Shown here: one piece after another, positions 24,690 through 33,316 of the stretch | Layout: every line of letters starts with the position of its first letter | Numbering within the stretch: position 1 is the first letter of the stretch | DNA from: Methylobacterium ajmalii | Lineage (GTDB): Bacteria > Pseudomonadota > Alphaproteobacteria > Rhizobiales > Beijerinckiaceae | DNA length: 36,840 bases | Reading direction: 5' to 3' | NCBI RefSeq assembly: GCF_016613415.1 | Contig: NZ_JACWCT010000086.1 | Span: 10,993 to 47,832, forward strand | Position numbers and translations under genes: made by a program | The notes under the pieces: model-generated | Seen by the model: the letters and a program-made list of their open reading frames with translations, nothing else | What the model was told of the DNA's origin: nothing | Databases searched by the model: none

Positions 24690-25919
24690 ATGCCGACACT
24701 CACCCGCACGACCCGCCTCGCCGCCCGCCTGCTCGCGGGCGCCGCCCTGCTCCTTGCCGCCGGCGCCGCGCGGGCCGAGGTGACGGCCGTGAAGCTCGGG
24801 GTCCTCACCGACCTCAGCGGATTCGCCGCCGATTCGACCGGCGAGGGCTCGGTCGTCGCGGCCCGCCTCGCGGTCGAGGACTTTCGCAAGGAGCAGCCGG
24901 CGATCAAGGTCGAGGTGATCCAGTCCGACCACCAGAACAAGCCCGATATCGGCTCGGCCACCGCCCGGCGCTGGATCGCCGAGGGGCAGGTCGACGCGAT
25001 CCTCGACGTGCCGTTCTCCTCGGTCGCGCTCGCCGTGCAGGAGGTGGTGCGGGATTCCAAGGCCGCCTTCATCGCGTCCGGCCCCGGCACCTCGGACCTC
25101 ACCGGCCCGAAATGCTCGGCCAACACCGTGCACTGGACCTACGACACCTGGGCGCTCGCCCACGGCACCGCGCTGGCGCTGGTGCGCGCCGGCAAGACGA
25201 AGTGGTTCTTCCTCACCGCCGACTACGCCTTCGGCCACGCGCTCGAGGCCGATGCCGCCAGCGTGGTGAAGCAGGAGGGCGGCACGGTGGTCGGCACCGT
25301 GCGCCACCCGACGGCGGCGGCGGACTTCTCCTCGTTCCTGCTCCAGGCGCAGGGGAGCCGCGCCCAGGTGATCGCCCTCGCCAACGCGGTCGGCGACACG
25401 GTCAACTCGGTGAAGCAGGCGGCGGAGTTCGGCATCACCGGCGGCGGTCAGGACCTGGCGGCGCTGCTGATGCAGCTCTCCGACGTCCACGCGATCGGGC
25501 TCAAGGACGCCCAGGGCCTCTACCTGACGGAAGGCTTCTACTGGGACGCCAATCCCGGCACCCGCGCCTTCGCCGACCGCTTCGCCGCCCAGATGAAGGG
25601 CCGCCGGCCCACCGCCAACCAGGCCGGCGTCTATGCCGGGACGCTCGCCTACCTGCGCGCGGCCGCCAAGGCCGGCAGCACCGACGGGCGCAGCGTCGTC
25701 GCCCGGATGAAGGCGGAGCCGACCAACGACCCGCTCTTCGGCGAGGGGACGGTGCGCCCGGACGGCCGCCACGTCCACCCGATGTACCTCTTCCAGGTGA
25801 AGACCCCGGCCGAGTCGAAGGGGCCGTTCGACTATTACAAGCTCGTCCAGACCATCCCCGCCGCCGAGGCGTTCCGGCCGCTCGCCGACGGCCGCTGCCC
25901 GCTGGTGAAGGCCCCGTGA
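24690..25919 (+). CDS. LIV-type ABC transporter periplasmic binding protein
   Basis: A 409-residue precursor with a clear signal peptide (hydrophobic core about residues 11-26, cleavage at GAARAEV). The mature part is a type-1 periplasmic binding fold of the branched-chain amino acid/amide group: VKLGVLTDLSGFAADSTGEGS, WIAEGQVDAILDVPFSS, a TAAADFSSFLLQAQ segment, and a late MYLFQVKTPAESKGPFDYYK. GGGAGGA precedes the ATG at 24690. It lies between HMG-CoA reductase and lyase genes with no permease or ATPase nearby. It may bring mevalonate or a related short-chain acid to a transporter encoded elsewhere; the ligand is a guess. Confidence 0.85.
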   Translation: MPTLTRTTRLAARLLAGAALLLAAGAARAEVTAVKLGVLTDLSGFAADSTGEGSVVAARLAVEDFRKEQPAIKVEVIQSDHQNKPDIGSATARRWIAEGQVDAILDVPFSSVALAVQEVVRDSKAAFIASGPGTSDLTGPKCSANTVHWTYDTWALAHGTALALVRAGKTKWFFLTADYAFGHALEADAASVVKQEGGTVVGTVRHPTAAADFSSFLLQAQGSRAQVIALANAVGDTVNSVKQAAEFGITGGGQDLAALLMQLSDVHAIGLKDAQGLYLTEGFYWDANPGTRAFADRFAAQMKGRRPTANQAGVYAGTLAYLRAAAKAGSTDGRSVVARMKAEPTNDPLFGEGTVRPDGRHVHPMYLFQVKTPAESKGPFDYYKLVQTIPAAEAFRPLADGRCPLVKAP

Positions 25920-26809
25920 CGGCCCGGCGCGTCCGGATCGTCGAGGTCGGCCCCCGGGACGGGCTCCAGAACGAGCCCGTCGCCGTCCCGACCGACGTGA
26001 AGGTCGGGCTGATCGAGCGGCTGCTCGCCGCCGGGCTGACCTCGATCGAGGTCGGCAGCTTCGTCTCGCCGGCCTGGGTGCCGCAGATGGCCGACACGCC
26101 CGCCGTCATGGCCCGGCTGCCGCCGAACCCGGGCGGGCGCTACAGCGTGCTGGTGCCCAACCTCCGCGGCTTCGAGGCCGCCAGGGCGGCCGGGGCCGGC
26201 GAGGTCGCGATCTTCGCGTCCGCCTCCGAGGCGTTCTCGCGGGCCAACATCAACTGCTCGATCGCCGAGAGCCTCGATCGGTTCGCGCCCGTGGCCGAGG
26301 CCGCCCGCGCCGCCGCGATCCCGCTGCGGGGCTACGTCTCCTGCGTGCTCGGCTGCCCCTACGAGGGTATGGTGATGCCGCAGGCCGTGGCAGAGGTGGC
26401 CCGCCGCCTCGTCGCGCTCGGCTGCCACGAGGTCTCGCTCGGCGACACGATCGGCGTCGGCACGCCCGATCAGGCCCGGGCCTGCATCGCCGCGGTGGCG
26501 GCGGTGGTCCCGGTGGAGCGGATCGCCCTGCATTGCCACGACACGCAAGGGCGGGCGCTCGATAACATCCGGGCCTGCCTCGATCTCGGGGTCGGGGTCG
26601 TCGACGCCGCGGTGGCGGGGCTCGGCGGCTGCCCCTACGCCCCCGGCGCCCCCGGCAACGTCGCCACCGAGGCGGTGGCGGCGATGCTCGATGCGGCGGG
26701 CCTCGCGACCGGCGTCGATCCGGCGCGCCTCGCGGAGGCCGGCGCGTTCGTCACCGGGGCGCTCGCCCGGGTGCGGGCCGGGGCGGACGTGAGCGCGTTC
26801 CCGGGTTAG
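25916..26809 (+). CDS. mvaB: Hydroxymethylglutaryl-CoA lyase
   Basis: A 297-residue TIM-barrel lyase: EVGPRDGLQNEP at the N-terminus with the catalytic Arg-Asp, SFVSPAWVPQMADT, LHCHDTQG with the two metal-binding His (about residues 203-205), and GLGGCPYAPGAPGNVATE with the catalytic Cys. It splits HMG-CoA into acetyl-CoA and acetoacetate. The start is the GTG at 25916, overlapping the previous stop as GTGA, which implies translational coupling to the binding protein. With mvaA it reproduces the P. mevalonii mvaAB pair. Leucine breakdown also uses this enzyme, but no leucine-pathway genes are adjacent. Confidence 0.93.
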   Translation: MTARRVRIVEVGPRDGLQNEPVAVPTDVKVGLIERLLAAGLTSIEVGSFVSPAWVPQMADTPAVMARLPPNPGGRYSVLVPNLRGFEAARAAGAGEVAIFASASEAFSRANINCSIAESLDRFAPVAEAARAAAIPLRGYVSCVLGCPYEGMVMPQAVAEVARRLVALGCHEVSLGDTIGVGTPDQARACIAAVAAVVPVERIALHCHDTQGRALDNIRACLDLGVGVVDAAVAGLGGCPYAPGAPGNVATEAVAAMLDAAGLATGVDPARLAEAGAFVTGALARVRAGADVSAFPG

Positions 26810-26869
26810 AGAATTTTCCGACGAAGTTGTTGCCGACTCGTCAAAAAAATCTAGCAAAACGAAAAGTGT

Positions 26870-26908
26870 AGAGCGCTTCGCGATTGCAGCGGGATCGTGA
26901 AACGCTCT
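26870..26908. terminator. Imperfect inverted repeat after mvaB
   Basis: AGAGCGCTTCGCGATT (26870-26885) and GATCGTGAAACGCTCT (26893-26908) pair at 13 of 16 positions around a 7-nt loop. It follows an AT-rich stretch (about 26812-26866) in the gap between convergent mvaB and hicB. It could be a terminator or a dispersed palindromic repeat. Confidence 0.45.
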
Positions 26909-26948
26909 GGCCCACGGCATCAGCTCCGTCGGCAAGGGGCGGGCTGGT

Positions 26949-27353
26949 TCATGCTGCCGTCGACAGGCGCGCCCGAGCGGCCCGCGCGAGGAAACTCGAC
27001 CGGCTCTCGCCGGCCGCCGCCGCCGCGTGGTCGATCCGCTTGAGGAGGCCCTCCTCGATGGAGACGTTCACCCGCACCGCCTTGCCGGGCAGATCGACAT
27101 CGACGAGGCCGATCATGGCGCCTTTGCCGTCTTCCCGGAACACCGGGTCCTGCTGCAGTTCGCTCAGGGTGCGCAGGGTCGGAATGGCGTCACCGTCCTC
27201 GGCCATGCCGCCGACGTGGAAGGCGAGCATCTCGGCCGCCTTGCGATAGAGCGTGTCGAGGTCGTCGGCGACGGTCGTCGCACCCGGAAAATCCGGGAAC
27301 GAGGCGCCGAAGACTCCCTCTTCTTCGTGAACCAGCATGACGACGCGCGCCAT
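26949..27353 (-). CDS. hicB: HicB-family antitoxin
   Basis: A 134-residue protein. The N-terminal half is the HicB partial-RNase-H-like fold (VVMLVHEEEGVFGASFPDFPGATTVADDLD, then a RKAAEMLAFHV helix). The C-terminal half (about residues 88-130) looks like a ribbon-helix-helix DNA-binding domain: VRVNVSIEEGLLKRIDH and SRSSFLARAARARL. The start is the ATG at 27353 with a perfect AGGAGG 6 nt before it. It is the downstream gene of a hicAB pair whose toxin gene is interrupted, so it may now only regulate or be a remnant; it appears intact. Confidence 0.85.
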   Translation of the reverse strand: MARVVMLVHEEEGVFGASFPDFPGATTVADDLDTLYRKAAEMLAFHVGGMAEDGDAIPTLRTLSELQQDPVFREDGKGAMIGLVDVDLPGKAVRVNVSIEEGLLKRIDHAAAAAGESRSSFLARAARARLSTAA

Positions 27354-27388
27354 GGGTACCTCCTTGTCCTGCGCGAACGGGAAGAGCG

Positions 27389-27598
27389 TCACAACTCCCA
27401 TCCCGCTTGCCGGTAGATGTTGTGAAGCGTCCCGGTCGGGATCTCGGACGCCCCGCCATCGACCGTAACCTTTCAGGGTTTGGTCGGGTGCTTGTACTGG
27501 ACGTGATCACCGGGCCCCTTGCGGACGACGAACCATCCGTCCTTCGCGAGCATCGAGAGCACGTCGCGGGTTTTGCGGCTTCTCTGTTTGGGAGCCAT
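27389..27598 (-). pseudogene. hicA: hicA toxin gene interrupted by an in-frame stop
   Basis: Reading from the ATG at 27598, the frame gives a HicA-like sequence: KTRDVLSMLAKDGWFVVRKGPGDHVQYKHP with the catalytic-type His in GDHVQY. Codon 42 is TGA (27475-27473). The same frame then continues KVTVDGGASEIPTGTLHNIYRQAGWEL to a normal stop at 27389, matching the usual HicA C-terminus. Family members have Gly where the TGA lies, so a single GGA-to-TGA change explains it. The full gene would be 69 residues; an in-frame ATG at 27625 is an alternative start. Toxin activity is probably lost, unless the base is a sequencing error. Confidence 0.8.
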
Positions 27599-27666
27599 CG
27601 CGCACCCGTTCCGCCTTCGCTCCATGCCCCCGGCGGCAGCGTCTCACGCTGCCTTCTTAAGATATT

Positions 27667-27715
27667 GCGCATTGATACACACCAAGTATGCTTGCGCAAG
27701 TGTGTGTAATGCGGC
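27667..27715. promoter_or_regulatory. Candidate hicAB operator/promoter
   Basis: TACACAC (27676-27682) and GTGTGTA (27702-27708) are perfect 7-bp arms 19 bp apart. Flanking GC-CATT/AATG-GC bases extend the symmetry to 27667-27715. It lies 69 bp upstream of the hicA start in an AT-rich patch. On the hicA strand TTGCGC and TATCAA, 16 bp apart, could be the -35 and -10. Confidence 0.45.
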
Positions 27716-27824
27716 ATCGTGCGCCGCTCTTTCCCGCACCGCTGTGCCCCGGTCGCCCCGCGACCGGGCGGGTGAGGATTGGCACGCCGCCCGGACCCGA
27801 ATCGGCGCGGTCCGCGTCCGCCGC
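27716..27824. other. Gap between hicA upstream region and garD end
   Basis: About 110 bp of GC-rich sequence between the hicAB promoter region and the 3' end of garD, which is read on the same leftward strand. I see no gene or clear terminator in it. Confidence 0.4.
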
Positions 27825-29408
27825 TCAGGTAATCGGCGCCGGATTGAACAGGGTCAGGTCGTTGTAGAGGCCCCAGCGGTCCGACCACGGCTGCGTGCGC
27901 CCGCTCGCCACGTCGAGGATGAGGTGGAAGAGCTCCCAGCCCATCTCGGCGATGGTCGACTCGCCGGTGGCGATGCGGCCGGCATCGAGGTCGATCAGGT
28001 CCGACCAGCGCCGGCTCAGCTCGGTGCGGGTCGCGACCTTGATCACCGGGGCCTGGGCGAGGCCGTAGGGCGTGCCGCGGCCGGTCGAGAAGACCTGCAG
28101 GGTAATGCCGGAGGCGAGCTGCAGGGTGCCGCAGACGAAGTCGCTCGCCGGGGTCGCGGCGAAGATCAGGCCCTTCTCGCGCACCCGCTCGCCGGGGGCG
28201 AGCACTCCCGCGATGGCGCTGGTGCCGGACTTCGCCACCGAGCCGAGCGCCTTCTCGACGATGTTGTTGAGCCCGCCCTTCTTGTTGCCGGGCGAGGGGT
28301 TGGCGCGGCGGTCGGCGCCGCCCTTCTCGAGGTAGGCGTCGTACCAGGCCATCTCGCGGATCAGCGCGTCGGCGACCTCCGGGGTCGCCGCCCGCGGGGT
28401 GAGGAGATGGATCGCGTCGCGGACCTCCGTCACCTCGGAGAACAGCACGGTGGCGCCGCAGCGGACCAGGAGGTCGGCGGCAAATCCGAGCGCCGGATTG
28501 GCGGTGACTCCCGAGAAGGCGTCGCTGCCCCCGCATTGCAGGCCGACCACCAGCTCCGAGGCCGGGCAGGTCTCGCGGCGGCGCGCGTCCAGCACCGCGA
28601 GGCGGTCCTCCGCCATCGCCAGGATGCTGTCGATCATGCTGCCGAAGCCCTCGTGCCGCTCGTCCTGGAGCCGCACCACGCTGTCCTCGGCCGCAGCCCC
28701 CGCCGGCACCAGGCGCTCGGAGACGAGCTTCTCGCAGCCGAGGCCGACCACCATCACCTCGCCGCCGAAATTCGGGTTCTGGGCGAGGCTCTGCAGGGTG
28801 CGGATCGGGATCACCGCCTCGGGGGCGTTGATCGCCACGCCGCAGCCATAGGCGTGGGTGAGGCCGATCACGTCGTCGACGTTGGGAAACCGCGGCAGCA
28901 ATTCGCGGCGGATGCGCCGGATCGCGACCTCGAGGGTGCCGGCGACGCATTGCACGCTGGTCGAGATCGCCAGGATGTTCTTGGTGCCGACGCTGCCGTC
29001 CGGGTTGCGGAAGCCCTCGAACGTGTAGCCGTCGAGCGGCGGCAGCGGCGCGGGAACCCGCGTCGCCTTCTCGAGCGCGTCCAGCGCCGGGGCGGTCGGG
29101 GTCTCGACGCAGGATTCCTCGACCCAGGAGCCCCGGGCGATGGGGCGCAAGGCGATGCCGACGACCTCGCCGTAGCGCCGCACGACCCCGCCGGCCGGGA
29201 CGTCGGCAAGCGCCACCTTGTGGCCCTGGGGCACGAACTCGGTCAGCACCAGCCCGTCCGGAAACACCGTCCCGGCCGGGAGCCCGAAGGCGTTGACGAC
29301 GATCGCGACGTTATCGGTCTCGTGCAGGCGGATGGTGCGGGGTTCGTCGCCCGCCGGTCCCGCGGCGGGACCGGGCCGGACCGGGGCCGGTGACGACGCT
29401 GCGTGCAT
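27825..29408 (-). CDS. garD: Galactarate dehydratase
   Basis: A 527-residue member of the UxaA/GarD family. It has an N-terminal SAF-like domain (about residues 22-100) with [22 protein letters not shown] and [15 protein letters not shown], then the long catalytic part with [56 protein letters not shown] and TPASDFVCG. All correspond closely to E. coli GarD. It dehydrates galactarate to 5-keto-4-deoxy-D-glucarate. The ATG at 29408 is chosen because GAGGGA lies 6 nt before it; the ATG at 29414 is too close. No other sugar-acid gene is adjacent. Confidence 0.92.
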   Translation of the reverse strand: MHAASSPAPVRPGPAAGPAGDEPRTIRLHETDNVAIVVNAFGLPAGTVFPDGLVLTEFVPQGHKVALADVPAGGVVRRYGEVVGIALRPIARGSWVEESCVETPTAPALDALEKATRVPAPLPPLDGYTFEGFRNPDGSVGTKNILAISTSVQCVAGTLEVAIRRIRRELLPRFPNVDDVIGLTHAYGCGVAINAPEAVIPIRTLQSLAQNPNFGGEVMVVGLGCEKLVSERLVPAGAAAEDSVVRLQDERHEGFGSMIDSILAMAEDRLAVLDARRRETCPASELVVGLQCGGSDAFSGVTANPALGFAADLLVRCGATVLFSEVTEVRDAIHLLTPRAATPEVADALIREMAWYDAYLEKGGADRRANPSPGNKKGGLNNIVEKALGSVAKSGTSAIAGVLAPGERVREKGLIFAATPASDFVCGTLQLASGITLQVFSTGRGTPYGLAQAPVIKVATRTELSRRWSDLIDLDAGRIATGESTIAEMGWELFHLILDVASGRTQPWSDRWGLYNDLTLFNPAPIT

Positions 29409-29524
29409 GGGCATTCCCTCGGATTTTCTTCTTGGGCCTTCCGGCCCCGATGGGACGACAGGCTGGACCCTCCCGACCCAGGCCGCAAGAGCGCTCCGCC
29501 TCCCGTCCCTCGCGCGCCCCGCAC

Positions 29525-30520
29525 CTACCGCTCGACCAGCTCGACCCGGCGGTTCCTGGCCCGGCCGGCCTCGGTGGCGTTGCCGGCGACCGGCGCGTAG
29601 GGGCCGAGGCCCCTGGCCTGGAGCCGGGCGGGGGCGATGCCGAACCGCGCCGTCAGGGCCTTGGCCACGGCGGCGGCGCGGGCCTGCGACAGCGCGAGGT
29701 TGTGCTCGAGCACGCCGACGGTGTCGGTATGGCCGACGATGGCGACCTGGCGCTTGGCGTCCTGCGTCAGGAAGGCGGCCATCTGGGCCAGCGTCGCGTC
29801 GGAGTCCGGCTTCAGGACGGCGCTGTCGGTCTCGAACTGGATGCCGTCGAGCGCGACGTGGCCGGCGCTCGCCAGCCCCTCGCCCATCGCCCTGGCGTCG
29901 ACCACGACCTGGCCGGCCTGCATCGGCCGCCCCTCGACGACCTGCAGCAGCACCCCGGGCTGCCGGCCGTCGTCCTGGCTCACCAGCAGGGAGACGTCGA
30001 TGCCTCCTTCCGGCCGGTCGAGGCGGGCGGTCAGGGACTGCACGTTGCCGTTGGTCGCGTCGAGGAGGTCGATCCGCAGGTTGAACAGGTCGTCTCCCAT
30101 CGCGCGGTTGACCGGATCGGCGAGGCTGGCGGCGAAGTCGTAGCCGCCGCAGGTGTCGACGCCGCAGGCATAAGCGACCCGGAAGCCCGCGGCGGCCAGG
30201 GCGCGCTCGTAGCTGCGGAAGACCTCGAGCGCCGATTTCCCCTGCGGAATCGCGTAGGCGATGCTCGTCACGCGGCCCTCCACCGTCCGGCTGAGGGCGA
30301 ACCGACTCTTCTGGTCGGGCGCGGAGGGCCCGAGCGGCAGGGTCAGCGCCGCGTAGTCCTGCTGCCGGTAGCCGACGATCACCGCGCCGGAAAAACGCGA
30401 GACGATCGGGCTGTCCCTGGCGCCCTTGACGTCCTTCGTCGGCGCCTCGGCGGCGCGGGCCGGTCCCGCGAGGGCGGCGGCGAGGAGGAGAATCGCGAAT
30501 CCGGTTCGACGGCAGGGCAT
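29525..30520 (-). CDS. OmpA-family periplasmic/outer-membrane protein
   Basis: A 331-residue precursor with a signal peptide (about residues 1-24, ending PARAAE). The middle (about 30-200) resembles DUF4892-type domains: a [22 protein letters not shown] strand region and a [13 protein letters not shown] pair of Cys. The C-terminal third is an OmpA-like peptidoglycan-binding domain: [40 protein letters not shown], and [16 protein letters not shown] precedes the ATG at 30520. It follows the histidine kinase gene by 60 nt on the same strand, so it may belong to that signalling operon. Confidence 0.85.
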   Translation of the reverse strand: MPCRRTGFAILLLAAALAGPARAAEAPTKDVKGARDSPIVSRFSGAVIVGYRQQDYAALTLPLGPSAPDQKSRFALSRTVEGRVTSIAYAIPQGKSALEVFRSYERALAAAGFRVAYACGVDTCGGYDFAASLADPVNRAMGDDLFNLRIDLLDATNGNVQSLTARLDRPEGGIDVSLLVSQDDGRQPGVLLQVVEGRPMQAGQVVVDARAMGEGLASAGHVALDGIQFETDSAVLKPDSDATLAQMAAFLTQDAKRQVAIVGHTDTVGVLEHNLALSQARAAAVAKALTARFGIAPARLQARGLGPYAPVAGNATEAGRARNRRVELVER

Positions 30521-30580
30521 GGCCGCGCTCCTTGTGGCGAGGGGGGAGGGGAGGGGCGAAGGCGCCGCGCCTGGCCGGGA

Positions 30581-32287
30581 TCAGGCCGGCCGGGAGCCGG
30601 CCCGCGGCGCGGGGTCCCGGGCATGGCCGCCCGCGGCGACGGTGCCTCTGGCCACCAAGCTCTTGGCCACCAAGCTCTTGGCCACGACGACCGAGCGCAG
30701 CTCCGCCGGCCGGACCGGCTTGGCCAGGATCGGCATGTCGGCGGTGCCGAGCTCCTCGCGCACCCGCGCCTCGTCGTGGCCGCTGATCACCACGGTCGGC
30801 ACGTCGCGCCCGGCGAGCCGCCGCACCGCCGCGATGCACTCGGCCCCGGTCACGCCGTTGCCGAGGTCGAAATCGGTCACGAGGAGGTCCGGGGCGTCGA
30901 TCGCCTCCGGGATCCCGGCCTCGGCCTGGACCTCGCAGCCCCATTTCCGCAGCAGGCTCGCGGTCGCGGTCAGCACCGCCTCGTCGTCCTCGATCAGCAG
31001 CACCTTGAGGCCCCGGATCGCGGTGGGCGGGTCGAGCCCGCGCCACTCGCCGTCGAGGGCGGGCGCGCGCACGATCGGGAGGTTGCCGAGGACGACGCCG
31101 GTGCCGCGCCCCGGAACCGAGCGGAGCGCGACCTCGACGTCGAGGATCTCGCCGAGGCGGCGCACGATCGGTAGGCCGAGGCCGACGCCTTCGAGGTCGC
31201 GGTCGCCGCGCTGGCGGACCTGGTAGAACTCGTCGAAGATCCGGGCCTGGTGCTCGGGCGGGATGCCGGGGCCGCGATCGAGCACCTGGACGTCGAGGCG
31301 GCCGCCGCGGCGGCGCCGGCAGGCGATCAGGATCGGCCGGCCCGGCGCGTACTTGATGGCGTTGTTGACGATGTTCTGCAGCATCGTGGTGAACAGGGCC
31401 CGGTCGGTGTGCACGACGACCCGGCAGGGCCGGCTGCGCAACGCGGTGCCGGCGAGCTGGGCGGCCTCCGAGTTCTGCCGCCGCACGTCCTCGATGATCT
31501 CGCCGATCGCCACCGGCTCGAACCGGGGCCGGACCTTGCCGCTGTCGAGGGTCGAGATGTCGAGGAGCGACTTGAACAGCCGCGACACGCTCTGGAGCGA
31601 GCGGTCGATGTTGTCGACCATCCGCACCTCGTCGGGCCCGAGCCGTCCGTCGCGCAGGCAGGCGGTGAACAGGCTGATGGCGTGGATCGGCTGGCGCAGG
31701 TCGTGGCTCGCCTGGGCGAGGAAGCGCGACTTCGACAGGCTCGCCTCCTGCTCGCGGGCATAGGCCTCGCGCAGGCGCTCGAGCAAGCCGTAGATGTAGG
31801 TCGGTACGATGAGCGTGGTCAGGACGAGCGTCACGACCAGGAACGGGTTGTCGCGCCAGTAGGGGCTGAAGCAGGTCGTGACGGCGATCGACGCCAGGGC
31901 GGCGAGCGTCGAGACCTTGAGCGAGGTCGCGCCGTAGCGCAGCCCGTTGCCGACGATCATCCTGAGCACGATGGCGAAGAGCGGCAGGAACGGCGCCCCG
32001 CCGATCGCCATCGTGTAGGTGATCCCGGCGATGTCGAGGGCGAAGGCGAGGCCGCGCCGCGCGACGCTGTCGCTCGGATGCCGCGAGATCCAGACGTAGA
32101 GCGCGAGCGTCACGAGCCAGTGCGCCGAGACCAGGGCGGCGACCACCCGCAGGTCCGGCGGGCCGATTCCGCCGAGCGCCTGAGGCAGCACGTAGAGGCA
32201 CATGCAGCCGATGATGACGAGGCGCGTGAGGGTCTGCGCCTTCTCGTTGCCGGCATTCTCGCTCGGCGCGCGGGCAAGCCGGCTCAT
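30581..32287 (-). CDS. Hybrid sensor histidine kinase/response regulator
   Basis: A 568-residue membrane kinase. Residues about 20-170 hold five or six hydrophobic segments. A short coiled stretch leads to the HisKA domain with His195 in [11 protein letters not shown]. The ATPase domain has [12 protein letters not shown] (N-box), DRGPGIP and [10 protein letters not shown] receiver domain follows from about residue 430: [10 protein letters not shown] with acidic pocket, [11 protein letters not shown] with the phosphoacceptor Asp, VISGHDE, and AKPVRP. The last 35 residues include an [11 protein letters not shown] duplication coded by a 15-bp tandem repeat. The stimulus is unknown; the likely partner is the NarL-type regulator encoded upstream. 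Confidence 0.9.
   Translation of the reverse strand: MSRLARAPSENAGNEKAQTLTRLVIIGCMCLYVLPQALGGIGPPDLRVVAALVSAHWLVTLALYVWISRHPSDSVARRGLAFALDIAGITYTMAIGGAPFLPLFAIVLRMIVGNGLRYGATSLKVSTLAALASIAVTTCFSPYWRDNPFLVVTLVLTTLIVPTYIYGLLERLREAYAREQEASLSKSRFLAQASHDLRQPIHAISLFTACLRDGRLGPDEVRMVDNIDRSLQSVSRLFKSLLDISTLDSGKVRPRFEPVAIGEIIEDVRRQNSEAAQLAGTALRSRPCRVVVHTDRALFTTMLQNIVNNAIKYAPGRPILIACRRRRGGRLDVQVLDRGPGIPPEHQARIFDEFYQVRQRGDRDLEGVGLGLPIVRRLGEILDVEVALRSVPGRGTGVVLGNLPIVRAPALDGEWRGLDPPTAIRGLKVLLIEDDEAVLTATASLLRKWGCEVQAEAGIPEAIDAPDLLVTDFDLGNGVTGAECIAAVRRLAGRDVPTVVISGHDEARVREELGTADMPILAKPVRPAELRSVVVAKSLVAKSLVARGTVAAGGHARDPAPRAGSRPA
30649..30685. repeat. 15-bp tandem repeat in the kinase C-terminus
   Basis: TGGCCACCAAGCTCT is present at 30649-30663 and 30664-30678, with a 7-nt partial third copy to 30685. 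The unit is in frame and adds five residues per copy near the kinase C-terminus. Confidence 0.85.
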
Positions 32288-32355
32288 CGCCCGCTCGCGC
32301 GGGGCCGGAAGCGCACGCGGGCCGATCCGGCGGCGACGGCGGGACGCGCCCTCAT
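32284..32355 (-). CDS. Possible 23-residue coupling ORF
   Basis: A mini-ORF starting at the ATG at 32355, overlapping the stop of the upstream exported-protein gene (ATGA, 32352-32355) and ending in a TGA that overlaps the kinase start (ATGA, 32284-32287). It encodes [11 protein letters not shown] and a basic remainder. It exactly fills the gap and could carry terminating ribosomes to the kinase start. It may also be chance in this GC-rich DNA. Confidence 0.3.
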   Translation of the reverse strand: MRARPAVAAGSARVRFRPRASGR

Positions 32356-33203
32356 CGATAGACCCCCGCCGCTTCGTCGAAGCGGTAGGTGCGCGCGTCC
32401 CGGGCGGTGGCGGGCCGCACCTTGCCGTCCGGGCCCGGCACCGTCCCGGTCAGGGTCACCCTCAGCGGCGGCCAGGCGGGGGGCGCGCCGGAATCCCGGG
32501 CCGCCGCCCCGGCCAGGATCTCGAGGCGGCCCGTGCTGGCGCCGAGGTTGCACGGGCCGTCCTCCGGCGCCCCGCAGCCGGCGGTGTCGTCGGAGCCCGC
32601 CGCCAGGCCGCCCGACAGGCGCCATTGCAGCGGCGCCGGGGTGAAGCGCAGGACGAGGAACGCGAAGCTCTGCGAGCCCTGATTGCCGAAGGCGGTGGTG
32701 CGCAGGCCCATCACCAGCCGCCCGCCGGGCAGCGGCCTGAAGACCGGGCCGAGGGAATCGTCAACCTCCGGGGCGTCGCCGTTGCGGTTGCCGGTCCCGA
32801 TCCGCCCGGGCAGCGTCTGGACGTCCTTGAAGACCCAGCCGATCCGGCCCTCCGCCTGCGTCTGGGCGAAGGTCGCGGCGACGAGCGTCCGGGCATCGGG
32901 CGCCTGCGGATCCTGGTCCGGGGCCGGCAGGGTCGCGAACCCGACGGCCCAGCCCTGGTCGGCCGCGAACATCGCCCCGTACCAGTACTCGGCGATGCGG
33001 CCGTCCTTCATCCGGCAGGTGCGGGCCTCCTCCGCGACCGCGTGCCCGCAGACCGCCCGCATCACCCTGGCGACCGAGGGCAGCACCACGTCGGGGTCGG
33101 CCCTGGCCGGGCCTCCCTGCATCGCGAGCAGGCCCGACACGGCCAGCAAGGTCGTGATCCGGGCAAGAAGGGAAGTCCGGTAGATCTCGCCCGATTCCGT
33201 CAT
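32352..33203 (-). CDS. Exported protein of unknown function, two-component operon
   Basis: A 283-residue precursor. The N-terminus has a charged start (MTESGEIYRTSLLAR), a hydrophobic stretch (about residues 14-30) and a likely cleavage near PARAD. The mature part has four Cys (AVCGHA, RTCRM, AGCGAP, GPCNL), a DQGWAVGFATLPAPDQD segment and a FAFLVLRFTPAP strand. I recognise no family. GGTGGA precedes the ATG at 33203. It sits between the response regulator and the kinase gene on the same strand, so it could be a periplasmic accessory or a target of the system; this is inferred from position only. Confidence 0.7.
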   Translation of the reverse strand: MTESGEIYRTSLLARITTLLAVSGLLAMQGGPARADPDVVLPSVARVMRAVCGHAVAEEARTCRMKDGRIAEYWYGAMFAADQGWAVGFATLPAPDQDPQAPDARTLVAATFAQTQAEGRIGWVFKDVQTLPGRIGTGNRNGDAPEVDDSLGPVFRPLPGGRLVMGLRTTAFGNQGSQSFAFLVLRFTPAPLQWRLSGGLAAGSDDTAGCGAPEDGPCNLGASTGRLEILAGAAARDSGAPPAWPPLRVTLTGTVPGPDGKVRPATARDARTYRFDEAAGVYR

Positions 33204-33316
33204 GGTTCCACCGGATCGTCCCGTCGTCTGTCGGCGTCTCGTCCCGGGCGTGATCTCTGCCACAGGCCCTGCCGGGCCGACATTAGGACACCTGTACGAT
33301 CCGCCCCGTCCCCGGA

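Noticed and set aside
30426..32644. Rightward open frames over the histidine kinase region
   Set aside because: They are antisense to a kinase with complete HisKA, ATPase and receiver motifs, and show only Arg/Asp-rich mirror composition.
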